A stretch of DNA of 64,000 nucleotides from CAJQLB01 sp041392065 (GTDB lineage Bacteria > Bacteroidota > Bacteroidia > Flavobacteriales > Flavobacteriaceae): contig JAWKMU010000003.1 in the NCBI GenBank assembly GCA_041392065.1, forward strand, positions 248,001 to 312,000, read 5' to 3'. A model generated the notes under the pieces. It saw only the letters and a list, made by a program, of their open reading frames with translations. It did no database searches and was not told the DNA's origin. The position numbers and the translations under genes are program-made. The number at the start of each line of letters is the position of its first letter. Position 1 is the first letter of the stretch. Of this stretch, positions 52,922-61,140 are shown one piece after another.

Positions 52922-53911
52922 TTAAAGGAGTGATTTTGCGGTTATATACTCTGCAATTTGAATGGCATTGGTTGCAGCTCCTTTTCTTAAATTATCACTT
53001 ACTATCCACATATTAAGTGAATTGGGCTGAGACTCATCTCTTCTAATTCTACCAACAAACACATCGTCTTTACCATTGGCATAAATTGGCATAGGATAAA
53101 CGTTTACATCTGGGTTATCCTGAACTGTAACACCATGAGTATTGCTAAGTATTTGCCTTATTTCGTTTACATTAAAGTCATTTTCAAATTCAATGTTTAC
53201 AGATTCACTATGTCCTCCAGCAGTAGGAATCCTAACTGCTGTCGCAGTAACAGCAATGGTTCTGTCGTCAAGAATTTTTTGGGTTTCTCTTACCAATTTC
53301 ATTTCTTCTTTAGTATAACCATTGTTTTCAAAAACATCGCAATGCGGAAGAGCGTTTTGATGAATTGGATATGGATAGGCCATTTCACCATTTACACCAG
53401 CAATTTCGTTTTCTAATTGTTTAACCGCTTTTACACCAGTTCCAGTAATAGATTGATAGGTTGATATTACCAAGCGTTTGATTTTATATTTTGAATGTAA
53501 TGGAGCTAACACCATAACCATTTGTATGGTCGAACAATTTGGGTTTGCTATAATTTTGTCGTCTTTAGTAAGCGTGTTTGCATTTATTTCAGGGACTATA
53601 AGTTTTTTAGTGTGATCCATTCTCCAGGCAGAAGAATTATCTACAACTGTGGTGCCAACTTCGGCAAATTTTGGAGCCCATTCCAGCGAGGTGCTTCCTC
53701 CAGCTGAAAACAGAGCAATATCAGGTTTTGCATTTACAGCATCTTGAAGAGAAACAATTTTATAATTTTTGGCCTTAAAATTTATTTCTTTCCCAACGCT
53801 TCTTTCGGAAGCTACTGGAATTAATTCAGTAACAGGAAAATTTCTTTCCTCTAAAACATTTAACATAACTTGGCCAACCATTCCTGTTGCGCCAACCACA
53901 GCTACTCTCAT
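52922..53911 (-). CDS. asd: Aspartate-semialdehyde dehydrogenase
   Basis: 329 residues, an NADPH-dependent enzyme of the Lys/Met/Thr/diaminopimelate pathway. MRVAVVGATGMVGQVML is the nucleotide-binding start. NPNCSTIQMV near residue 128 has the catalytic cysteine, and IPTAGGHSESVNIEF near 240 the catalytic histidine. The ATG at 53911 is chosen over 53971, which lies in the mscL terminator. A promoter box is at 53931-53938. Confidence 0.96.
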   Translation of the reverse strand: MRVAVVGATGMVGQVMLNVLEERNFPVTELIPVASERSVGKEINFKAKNYKIVSLQDAVNAKPDIALFSAGGSTSLEWAPKFAEVGTTVVDNSSAWRMDHTKKLIVPEINANTLTKDDKIIANPNCSTIQMVMVLAPLHSKYKIKRLVISTYQSITGTGVKAVKQLENEIAGVNGEMAYPYPIHQNALPHCDVFENNGYTKEEMKLVRETQKILDDRTIAVTATAVRIPTAGGHSESVNIEFENDFNVNEIRQILSNTHGVTVQDNPDVNVYPMPIYANGKDDVFVGRIRRDESQPNSLNMWIVSDNLRKGAATNAIQIAEYITAKSLL

Positions 53912-53930
53912 AAAATTATAATTTAAAAAA

Positions 53931-53938
53931 CAAAAGTA
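53931..53938 (-). promoter_or_regulatory. TAnnTTTG -7 box for asd
   Basis: TACTTTTG on the minus strand lies 19 bases upstream of the asd ATG at 53911. Confidence 0.57.
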
Positions 53939-53961
53939 GCTAATAAAAATTGCAAGACATA

Positions 53962-53993
53962 AAAAAACCACTCATTTAAATGAGTGGTTTTTT
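53962..53993. terminator. Terminator of mscL
   Basis: A near-perfect palindrome AAAAAACCACTCATTT / AAATGAGTGGTTTTTT lies between the mscL stop and the asd promoter. Confidence 0.85.
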
Positions 53994-54011
53994 AATTCAA
54001 AAAAAGATGAA

Positions 54012-54413
54012 TTATTTCTTAAGAAGATCTCTAATTTCAGTCAATAAATCATTGTCTGAAGGTCCTGCTGGAGCTTCAGGTGCAGGTTCTTCTTTTGCTT
54101 TCATCTTATTAATTCCTTTGATAATCATAAACATAACAAAGGCAACAATAATAAAGTCAATAAGGTTTGTAAGGAAATCTCCCCATAGTAAAGCAACTTC
54201 ACCTACTGTTTCTCCAGCGTCGTTTAGAGTGCCTTCTTGTAAAATCATTTTTTGGTCTTTAAAATTAGATTTAAATACAAGCCCTATTAAAGGAGACACG
54301 ATTCCACCAGTAAATGAAGAGACCACATTGTTGAATGCAGCACCCATTACAAAGGCTACAGCAATATCAACTAAATTGCCCTTCATTGCGAATTCTTTAA
54401 ATTCTTTTAGCAT
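54012..54413 (-). CDS. mscL: Large-conductance mechanosensitive channel
   Basis: A 133-residue inner-membrane channel that opens under hypo-osmotic shock. FKEFAMKGNLVDIAVAFVMG is the N-terminal amphipathic helix and TM1. TM2 runs through LIDFIIVAFVMFMIIKGIN (~78-98), and a charged C-terminal helix follows (DNDLLTEIRDLLKK). It lies 70 bases downstream of alr in the tdk-alr-mscL-asd series. Confidence 0.95.
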   Translation of the reverse strand: MLKEFKEFAMKGNLVDIAVAFVMGAAFNNVVSSFTGGIVSPLIGLVFKSNFKDQKMILQEGTLNDAGETVGEVALLWGDFLTNLIDFIIVAFVMFMIIKGINKMKAKEEPAPEAPAGPSDNDLLTEIRDLLKK

Positions 54414-54483
54414 AGTTTAAAATATTAGTAGTTAGTAGATTTTAAAAATAGTGAAAAAACTTTATTCTTTAAAAAAACACTTA

Positions 54484-55590
54484 TTAATTTCTAATTATTC
54501 GCTTTACACGCTGTGAAATTGAGGTGATCAATTCGTAAGAAATTGTATGAGATGCATTTGCCAAATTTTCGGCTGTGTGGTTGTTGTCAAATAAAATGAC
54601 CTCGTCTCCTTCTTTACATTCAACATTTGTAATATCTACCATAATCATATCCATACAAACATTTCCAACTATAAAAGCCTTTTTATTATTGACATAAACA
54701 AAGCCTTTTCCGTTTCCATATTGTCTACCCAAACCATCAGCATGACCAATTGGAATAGTAGCTATTTTTTTAAAATCTGTGCTTTTGTATGCTCTATTGT
54801 AACCAACTGTCTCTCCTTTTTCAATATTGTGAATTTGAGATATTATAGATTTTAATGAAGCTATTGGTTTTAGGTTTTTATTTTCTTTTTCGGAGTTTCC
54901 AAAACCATACAAACCAATTCCACACCTTACCATATCAAAATGAGCTTCAGGATAATTTAAAACACCAGATGTATTACAAATGTGAATTAATGGTTTATAG
55001 CCAATTTGTTTTGTGAAGTTTTCTGCAATAGATTTGAAACTAGAAATCTGAGATTTTGTAAACGCTTGCTCATTTAAATCTTCACTGGCAGCTAAATGGG
55101 AAAAAATAGATTTTACATACAATGTGTTATTTGTAGCCAATTTAGAAACGATATAATCAACATCATTTTCCCAGAATCCTAATCGGTTTAATCCAGTATT
55201 AAACTTAACATGAACAGGGTAATTCTCTTGGTTTTGCGCTTTGGCAACTTCCAAAAACTCGTTTAAAACTTTTGAATTATAAAGATTAGGCTCAAGACAC
55301 CTTTCTATAACTGTTTTAAAAGTGACTGTTTGAGGATGTAAAACCAAAATGGGTTTAGTAATACCTGCATCACGAAGTGCAACACCTTCAGAGGTAAAAG
55401 CTACGGCAAAATAATCAACATTTAAGTTTTGCAGATGTAGCGCAATTTGATCAGCATCACTGCCATAAGCAAATGCTTTTACTACAGCTAAAAATCTAGT
55501 ATTTTCTTGAAGTTTTGATTTGAGATGATTAAAATTATGCTCAAGAGCACCCAAATCTATCTCAAGGATGGTTTCTTGGGCTTTAGCCAT
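54484..55590 (-). CDS. alr: Alanine racemase
   Basis: A 368-residue PLP-dependent enzyme making D-alanine for peptidoglycan. The PLP lysine is K38 in LAVVKAFAYGSDA (an altered form of the usual KANAYG). RCGIGLYGFG near residue 218 and VGYNRAY near residue 263, with the catalytic tyrosine, are family marks. Its start overlaps the tdk stop by 8 bases, so translation is coupled. Confidence 0.94.
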   Translation of the reverse strand: MAKAQETILEIDLGALEHNFNHLKSKLQENTRFLAVVKAFAYGSDADQIALHLQNLNVDYFAVAFTSEGVALRDAGITKPILVLHPQTVTFKTVIERCLEPNLYNSKVLNEFLEVAKAQNQENYPVHVKFNTGLNRLGFWENDVDYIVSKLATNNTLYVKSIFSHLAASEDLNEQAFTKSQISSFKSIAENFTKQIGYKPLIHICNTSGVLNYPEAHFDMVRCGIGLYGFGNSEKENKNLKPIASLKSIISQIHNIEKGETVGYNRAYKSTDFKKIATIPIGHADGLGRQYGNGKGFVYVNNKKAFIVGNVCMDMIMVDITNVECKEGDEVILFDNNHTAENLANASHTISYELITSISQRVKRIIRN

Positions 55591-56230
55591 TTCCTGTTTT
55601 TAGTTTAGCTGAGATTTCTTCGGCATCATTTACTTTAATATTTCTTACTTTATCTCTTAACATAGATTTGTAAAAGGCAGCTCTGCTTAAAGGTTCGTAT
55701 TCATCAACTTCTCCCAAAAGCACAAGCGCATCGCTTTTTGCTTTTCTGTAACTGTATTGTGCTAAATTTCCAGTACGTGTACAGATGGCGTGTACTTTGG
55801 TTACGTATTCTGCAGTAGCCATTAGGTTTGGCATTGGTCCAAACGGATTGCCTTTAAAATCCATATCCAAGCCAGCCACAATGACACGAACTCCTTTATT
55901 GGCTAAGTCATTACAAACGCGTACAATTTCATCATCAAAAAATTGAGCCTCATCAATACCAACCACATCACAACCATCTGCCAAAATTGGAATATTTGCT
56001 GCAGCTGGAACTGGAGTAGAACGAATCTCATTAGCATCATGCGATACAACTTTATCTTCATCATAACGCACATCAATTGCTGGTTTAAATATTTCAACCT
56101 TTTGTTTTGCAAATTGAGCACGTTTCAACCGTCTAATCAACTCTTCTGTTTTACCAGAAAACATGGAGCCGCAGATCACTTCAATCCACCCAAATTGTTC
56201 TTTATGGTTTACCGTATTTTCGAGAAACAT
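55583..56230 (-). CDS. tdk: Thymidine kinase
   Basis: A 215-residue type II thymidine kinase of pyrimidine salvage. GSMFSGKTEELIRR near residue 21 is the P-loop, GIDEAQFFDDEIV carries the Walker B and catalytic glutamate, and the lasso region has Arg/Tyr-rich text (TRTGNLAQYSYRK). The usual zinc-finger cysteines are mostly missing. It heads the tdk-alr pair, with a promoter box 53 bases upstream. Confidence 0.94.
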   Translation of the reverse strand: MFLENTVNHKEQFGWIEVICGSMFSGKTEELIRRLKRAQFAKQKVEIFKPAIDVRYDEDKVVSHDANEIRSTPVPAAANIPILADGCDVVGIDEAQFFDDEIVRVCNDLANKGVRVIVAGLDMDFKGNPFGPMPNLMATAEYVTKVHAICTRTGNLAQYSYRKAKSDALVLLGEVDEYEPLSRAAFYKSMLRDKVRNIKVNDAEEISAKLKTGNG

Positions 56231-56283
56231 TTTGTAAATTTAACACTAAAACGAAGCAAATTTTCGTTTCTATAAAGGTGAAG

Positions 56284-56291
56284 CAAATTTA
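56284..56291 (-). promoter_or_regulatory. TAnnTTTG -7 box for tdk-alr
   Basis: TAAATTTG on the minus strand lies 53 bases upstream of the tdk ATG, so the leader would be about 50 bases. Confidence 0.45.
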
Positions 56292-56331
56292 TTAAAAAAC
56301 AAAAACCTAAATTGCATAAAATTTAAAAGTT

Positions 56332-57078
56332 ATGAAGAAGAAACTAGAATCTGATTTAATAAGCATTGCACATAGGATTTTAAAATTAAAAGGTAAAGAA
56401 GACATCAATAAACTACATGCTGAAGTAACTCAGCTATATGAAAAATTAACCGTTTTGAAATTTGCCCAAGAGAATTTTGAAGACGATATGCCAACCATTG
56501 GAAGTGGTACTTCGTTTTTTGATACCATCGAAAGAACATTTAACAATAAGGTAAGTGACACTGTTGAAGTTGAAGATCAGGTTTATGTAAATGTAGATGA
56601 AACTGAGGACGATGGCATTATTGAACCAGTGATGGAAAAAATAAAAGACATGGTAGCGCAAATGCCTCAAGAAACACATGCAGTCGATGCTATGGTTGAA
56701 TCTGTTATACCAAATAGGAAAACCAAAAAGAATGAATTAGAGGAATTAGTGGCAGATTTTCAGGAAATGCCAGTTTTTGAGCCACTTACCGAAGCCAACA
56801 AACGTAAAGCAGATAACGAAAAAAAATCTTTAAATGACAAACTAAAAAGCAGTGGTTTTGCTATTGGACTTAATGATAAGTTGGCTTTTATAAAACATTT
56901 ATTTGATGGTAAAAGTGAGGACTACGAGCGTGTTTTGTCTCAAATAAATACATCTTCAAGTTATGAGGAAGCCAATACTTTAATTCAAAATATTGTTAAA
57001 CCAGATTATAATCACTGGGAAGGAAAGGAAGAATTTGAAGAGCGCTTCATGGAAATCATAGAAAGTAAGTTTGATTAG
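56332..57078 (+). CDS. Conserved-looking acidic coiled-coil protein of unknown function
   Basis: 248 residues with no signal peptide or membrane helix, so cytoplasmic. An N-terminal helical segment (~1-50) is followed by an acidic Val/Asp-rich stretch (VEVEDQVYVNVDETEDDG), then a helical C-terminal domain (~170-248) with IGLNDKLAFIKHLFDGK and NIVKPDYNHWEGKEEFEERF. This C-terminal text feels familiar from other flavobacterial hypotheticals, but no function is known to me. It precedes rsmI by 24 bases and is probably cotranscribed. Confidence 0.75.
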   Translation: MKKKLESDLISIAHRILKLKGKEDINKLHAEVTQLYEKLTVLKFAQENFEDDMPTIGSGTSFFDTIERTFNNKVSDTVEVEDQVYVNVDETEDDGIIEPVMEKIKDMVAQMPQETHAVDAMVESVIPNRKTKKNELEELVADFQEMPVFEPLTEANKRKADNEKKSLNDKLKSSGFAIGLNDKLAFIKHLFDGKSEDYERVLSQINTSSSYEEANTLIQNIVKPDYNHWEGKEEFEERFMEIIESKFD

Positions 57079-57102
57079 ATTTCCATTTCATAGGAAAACA
57101 TT

Positions 57103-57774
57103 ATGAGTAAACTTTATATTGTTCCAACACCAATTGGGAACCTTAAAGACATGACCTTTAGGGCTATTGAGGTTTTAAAGGAAGTCGATTTAATACTTGC
57201 TGAAGACACACGTACTTCAGGTAAATTATTGAAGCATTTTGATATTGCTACACCCTCACAATCCCATCATATGCATAATGAGCATAAAACGGTTGAAGGA
57301 TTAATTAATAAGCTAAAAAGCGGAACAACAATTGCGCTCATAAGTGATGCAGGAACACCAGCCATTTCAGATCCAGGATTTTTACTCACAAGGGCTTGTA
57401 TTGAAAATAACATTGAAGTTGATTGCCTTCCAGGAGCCACAGCTTTTGTTCCAGCTTTGGTGAATAGTGGTTTACCAAACGATAAATTTGTATTTGAAGG
57501 ATTTTTACCTGTAAAAAAAGGAAGGCAAACTAGGCTAACCCTTTTAGCCGAAGAAACCAGAACCATGATTTTTTACGAAAGCCCTCATAAACTCTTAAAA
57601 ACACTCTCTAACTTTTGCGAGTATTTTGGCGATGAAAGACAAGTTTCGGTCTCAAGAGAACTCACTAAACTTTATGAAGAAACCATAAGAGGTACAGCAA
57701 AAGAGGTTTTTAAACATTATACAGACAAGCCAGCTAAAGGTGAAATAGTTATTATTGTGGCTGGTAAGAAGTGA
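57103..57774 (+). CDS. rsmI: 16S rRNA (cytidine-1402-2'-O)-methyltransferase
   Basis: 223 residues, a tetrapyrrole-methylase-fold enzyme that methylates the ribose of C1402 in the decoding centre. PTPIGNLKDMTFRAIE near the N-terminus, LAEDTRTSGKLLKHF, ALISDAGTPAISDPG and CLPGATAFVPALVNSGL are family motifs. At 223 residues it is shorter than the ~286 of E. coli and lacks most of the C-terminal extension, as is usual in Bacteroidota. Confidence 0.95.
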   Translation: MSKLYIVPTPIGNLKDMTFRAIEVLKEVDLILAEDTRTSGKLLKHFDIATPSQSHHMHNEHKTVEGLINKLKSGTTIALISDAGTPAISDPGFLLTRACIENNIEVDCLPGATAFVPALVNSGLPNDKFVFEGFLPVKKGRQTRLTLLAEETRTMIFYESPHKLLKTLSNFCEYFGDERQVSVSRELTKLYEETIRGTAKEVFKHYTDKPAKGEIVIIVAGKK

Positions 57775-57802
57775 TGCCTTGCCTGATTTGGAAGAAAAAC
57801 AA

Positions 57803-57979
57803 TTACTTCCATAATTTAGGAAAACTAAACTTGTTATTTGTTTTCTTGATAAAACTTTCTACTTCTTTTATTGTTGCTTTTGGATATAATATTCTTAAAA
57901 GCAGCATTTTTAAAATGCTTTTAATTCCTATGGAATTTAGAATTACAGCAAAAGCAATCCATTTTAAATAAACTTCCAT
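57803..57979 (-). CDS. Possible small membrane protein (58 residues)
   Basis: The minus strand has an ATG at 57979 and a 58-residue frame with one hydrophobic helix (~6-30) followed by a charged tail (ATIKEVESFIKKTNNKFSF). The composition looks protein-like, more so than the 66-residue frame on the plus strand over the same bases. No family or promoter box was recognised. It could be a real small membrane protein or a chance frame. Confidence 0.4.
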   Translation of the reverse strand: MEVYLKWIAFAVILNSIGIKSILKMLLLRILYPKATIKEVESFIKKTNNKFSFPKLWK

Positions 57980-58214
57980 GATTTTTATTCTTTTAAAGCT
58001 AATCTAAATCACTTCAATCAATCAAATTGTGAAGTGACTCTAATTTCAGCTTTTCTTTTAAAGTAAATCTATATCATGAATACTTTTTAAAAAAGGACAC
58101 TAAATTTATTTAATATCAAAAATTGGTTTAAAAGAGTATAAACAAGAAGTCTTACTATCAATAGTAAGTCTCAATAATTAAAAAATCTAAAATCGTTAAT
58201 CTTAATTCGTCAAT
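57980..58214. other. Intergenic region with hairpins between the small ORF and the AhpD-like gene
   Basis: Two symmetries are visible. CACTTCA and TGAAGTG (about 58010-58036) sit inside longer imperfect arms (AAAGCT ... AGCTTT, to ~58055). TCTTACTAT/ATAGTAAG lies near 58150-58170 and may help end the AhpD-like transcript. No gene is supported here. Confidence 0.45.
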
Positions 58215-58805
58215 CTACACATGCTTCCCCTCATTCCAGCCATGTTTTCCTAAATATTGGTTTCCACTTTCAACAGCACCTTCTTCAATGCTTGTTCCCA
58301 TACTATCATTCCAACGGTTGAGATAGCCAAAAAGTGAAATCACGCCTAACATCTCCACAATTTCGCCTTCATTCCAATGTTCGTAAAGTCGTTTTTTAAT
58401 GTTTTCATCAACAGCATTAGGCACCAAGCTTGCTGCCAAACTAAAATCTAAAGCCGCACGCTCAGCTTCGTTAAAAGCAGGATGTGTTCTGTATTCCCAA
58501 ATGTTATCTAATTGCTCTTGTTCTGCTCCATAACGCTCTGCTGCTCTAATGGCATGCGCTTGACAATATCTGCAACCAGTTGAGTTACTACTTACCCAAG
58601 CAATCATACGTTTTAAAGCAGAAGTTACTCTGCCTTCGTTCGCCATCACAGCTTTGTTTAGATTAATAAATGCTTTAGAAATTGCTGGTCGACGTTGCAT
58701 AGTTAATACTGAGTTTGGGCAAAAACCAAGCGTTTCGTTAAAGAATTCGGCAAGTTCTTTAGTTTCTAAATCATGGTCTGCTGATAAAGGAGTTACTAAT
58801 GGCAT
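58215..58805 (-). CDS. Carboxymuconolactone-decarboxylase/AhpD-like peroxidase-related protein
   Basis: 196 residues in the all-helical AhpD/CMD fold. STGCRYCQAHAIRAAE is the CxxC-x2-H redox and proton-relay motif. It fits the uncharacterised peroxidase-related branch; the electron donor is unknown. The ATG at 58805 (MPLVTPLSAD) is preferred over 58889, whose extension runs through the intergenic palindrome. It is divergent from an OsmC-type protein, another thiol-peroxide family. Confidence 0.85.
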   Translation of the reverse strand: MPLVTPLSADHDLETKELAEFFNETLGFCPNSVLTMQRRPAISKAFINLNKAVMANEGRVTSALKRMIAWVSSNSTGCRYCQAHAIRAAERYGAEQEQLDNIWEYRTHPAFNEAERAALDFSLAASLVPNAVDENIKKRLYEHWNEGEIVEMLGVISLFGYLNRWNDSMGTSIEEGAVESGNQYLGKHGWNEGKHV

Positions 58806-58834
58806 ATTCTTATTTATTTTAGTTTTTAAGTAGT

Positions 58835-58935
58835 ATTTTTGAAGAATAAAGTGTCTAAAGTTTAAAGTGCCTAAATTACTTAAAATCACTCAAACTTTAG
58901 TGCACTTCAAGTACTCTTTAACTTAAAACTAATAT
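58835..58935. repeat. Imperfect palindrome between AhpD-like and osmC-like genes (copy A)
   Basis: The left arm GTCTAAAGTTTAAAGTGCC is partly inverted by the right arm. The right arm carries ACTTTAG (58894-58900), TGC and ACTTCAAGTACT (58904-58915), ending 21 bases before the osmC-like ATG. The same 22-base core occurs upstream of recJ. Confidence 0.6.
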
Positions 58936-58936
58936 T

Positions 58937-59359
58937 ATGATAAATAAAATTACAACTGAATGGAAAGGTGGAATGACATTCGAATCTGATAATCCAAGTG
59001 GAAAAACCCTGATGATGGATACTGCTGTAGAAGGAAGTGACGAGAGATTCGGGTTGTCTCCAAAAGCTTTGATGTTATCAGCCCTTGCAGGATGTACAGG
59101 ACTTGATGTTGTATCTGTTCTTGATAAAATGAAAGTAACCGATTATGAGTTTAAAATGGAAGTTTCTGGCGAGCTTACTGATGAGCACCCAAAATATTAT
59201 CGCAAAGTAAAGCTAGATTATCATTTTTATGGCAAGGATTTAGATGAGAAAAAAATTAAAAAGGCGGTTGACTTGTCTGTCGAAAAATACTGTGGTGTTA
59301 TGGAAATGTTTCGTCAATTTTCTGAGCTACAAACTGAAATTCATTATCATAATAATTAG
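58937..59359 (+). CDS. OsmC/Ohr-family protein
   Basis: 140 residues. SPKALMLSALAGCTGLDVVSVL near residues 38-60 and EKYCGVMEMFRQFSEL near 113 carry the two redox-active cysteines of the OsmC/Ohr hydroperoxide-reductase fold. It may reduce organic hydroperoxides, although YhfA-type members lack proven activity. It is divergent from an AhpD-like gene and precedes recJ; a repeated motif lies before both this gene and recJ. Confidence 0.88.
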   Translation: MINKITTEWKGGMTFESDNPSGKTLMMDTAVEGSDERFGLSPKALMLSALAGCTGLDVVSVLDKMKVTDYEFKMEVSGELTDEHPKYYRKVKLDYHFYGKDLDEKKIKKAVDLSVEKYCGVMEMFRQFSELQTEIHYHNN

Positions 59360-59448
59360 CACTTAAAGTTACAAGTGTTTAAAGTATTAATATCAAGAAA
59401 CGTTTTACTTTAGAATACTTCAAGTACTTTAAACTTAACACTTAAAAA
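59360..59448. repeat. Imperfect palindrome between osmC-like gene and recJ (copy B)
   Basis: It shares the core ACTTTAG (59407-59413), a 3-base spacer and ACTTCAAGTACT (59417-59428) with copy A, at nearly the same distance (20 bases) before the recJ ATG. The left arm AAGTGTTTAAAGTATT is partly inverted by the right arm. Confidence 0.6.
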
Positions 59449-61140
59449 ATGCGTTGGACACTTAAACCTAAACCTGAAGCCACCAAATTGGCAACCCTTA
59501 AAAAAGCACTTCAAGTTGATGATGTGGTGGCAACGTTATTACTGCAACGAGGTATTGAAACTTATGAGGAGGCTAAAACATTTTTCAGACCAAGTTTAAG
59601 CGATTTACACAATCCATTCTTAATGAAAGATATGGATAAAGCGGTTAGTAGAATTGAGCAAGCTATAATAGACAAAGAAAATATTTTGGTTTATGGCGAC
59701 TATGATGTAGATGGTACGACATCAGTGGCTTTAATGTCATCGTATTTAAAAACAAGAACGGAACATGTAGCTACTTATATTCCTGACAGGTATGAAGAAG
59801 GTTATGGTGTTTCGTATCAAGGAATTGATTTTGCTCATGACAATGATTTTACTCTTATTGTAGCTTTAGATTGTGGTGTAAAAGCCATAGATAAAGTTGC
59901 TTATTCTAAAGAAAAAGGCATTGATTTTATAATTTGTGATCATCATAGACCTGGAAAAAACTTACCTAATGCTGTCGCAATTTTAGATCCAAAACGAGAC
60001 GATTGTGAGTATCCTTATAAAGAATTATGTGGTTGTGGTGTTGGATTTAAATTGATTCAAGCATTAGCCGAAAATGAAGGAAAATCTGTTGAAGATTTAA
60101 CCGAGTATCTAGATTTAGTTGCAACAGCAATAGGAGCAGATATTGTTCCCATTACAGGTGAAAATAGAGTTTTGGCTTATTTTGGGCTGCAAGTGATCAA
60201 TTCAAGTCCACGACCAGGAATAAAAGCCATTATCAACCAAGTTAAAAAAGAAGAACTTACCATAACAGATGTTGTTTTTATAGTGGCACCAAGAATTAAT
60301 GCAGCAGGACGCATGAAGCATGGTAATCACGCAGTAGCTTTGCTAGCCGAAACCAATATGTTTTTAGCAGAAGACTATGCTGCAGAAATTGAAACATTTA
60401 ACACAGATAGACGTGACGCAGACCAACAAATTACAGAAGAGGCTCTTAAACAAATTGAAACACAAAATGAACAAGAACGCTTTACAACTGTAGTTTATCA
60501 AGAAGATTGGCATAAAGGTGTGATAGGTATTGTAGCTTCAAGATTAACAGAAACCTATTACAGACCAACTTTAGTATTTACCAAAAGTGGTGATAAGTTA
60601 GCAGCGTCTGCACGTTCAGTTTCTGGGTTTGATGTGTATAATGCATTGGAAGCTTGCGCAGAACATATTGAGCAATTTGGAGGGCATAAATATGCTGCTG
60701 GTTTAACTCTAAAAGAAGAAAGTTATGAAGCGTTTAAGCAAGCTTTTGAAGATGAGGTTTCAAAAACTATTGATAAATCGCTGTTGACGCCTGAAATTAA
60801 GATTGATTTAATGATTGACCTTAGCCAAGTTGATAATAAATTAATGCGCATTATGCGTCAGTTTGCACCATTTGGGCCAGGAAACATGACACCAATTTTT
60901 ATGACTGAAAGTTTAAGAGACACTGGTTATGGTAAATGTGTTGGTGATGACGAGAAACATTTACGCATAACTGCAACTCAGTCTGGAAAAGAAAAATTAG
61001 TTGCAATCGGTTTTGGATTAGGAGATAAGTTTGATTTAATTTCAAATAGAAAACCTTTTAAAGCAGTTTATTCAATTGATGAAAACTACTGGCAAGGAAA
61101 AACATTATTACAATTAAAGTTAAGAGATATTAAACCATAA
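59449..61140 (+). CDS. recJ: Single-stranded-DNA-specific exonuclease RecJ
   Basis: 563 residues, a 5'-to-3' ssDNA exonuclease of recombination and mismatch repair. DHH-family motifs are VYGDYDVDGTTSVAL near residue 81, ALDCGVKAID, and ICDHHRPGKNLP with the DHH triad. RINAAGRMKHGNHAV is the fourth motif, and the DHHA1 part includes QFGGHKYAAGLTL. The C-terminal OB domain is present. Its TAA shares one base with the ATG of the MFS gene. Confidence 0.96.
   Translation: MRWTLKPKPEATKLATLKKALQVDDVVATLLLQRGIETYEEAKTFFRPSLSDLHNPFLMKDMDKAVSRIEQAIIDKENILVYGDYDVDGTTSVALMSSYLKTRTEHVATYIPDRYEEGYGVSYQGIDFAHDNDFTLIVALDCGVKAIDKVAYSKEKGIDFIICDHHRPGKNLPNAVAILDPKRDDCEYPYKELCGCGVGFKLIQALAENEGKSVEDLTEYLDLVATAIGADIVPITGENRVLAYFGLQVINSSPRPGIKAIINQVKKEELTITDVVFIVAPRINAAGRMKHGNHAVALLAETNMFLAEDYAAEIETFNTDRRDADQQITEEALKQIETQNEQERFTTVVYQEDWHKGVIGIVASRLTETYYRPTLVFTKSGDKLAASARSVSGFDVYNALEACAEHIEQFGGHKYAAGLTLKEESYEAFKQAFEDEVSKTIDKSLLTPEIKIDLMIDLSQVDNKLMRIMRQFAPFGPGNMTPIFMTESLRDTGYGKCVGDDEKHLRITATQSGKEKLVAIGFGLGDKFDLISNRKPFKAVYSIDENYWQGKTLLQLKLRDIKP

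Noticed and set aside
57771..57971. 66-residue plus-strand frame overlapping the rsmI stop
   Set aside because: Its composition is poor, and the minus-strand frame over the same bases looks more protein-like.
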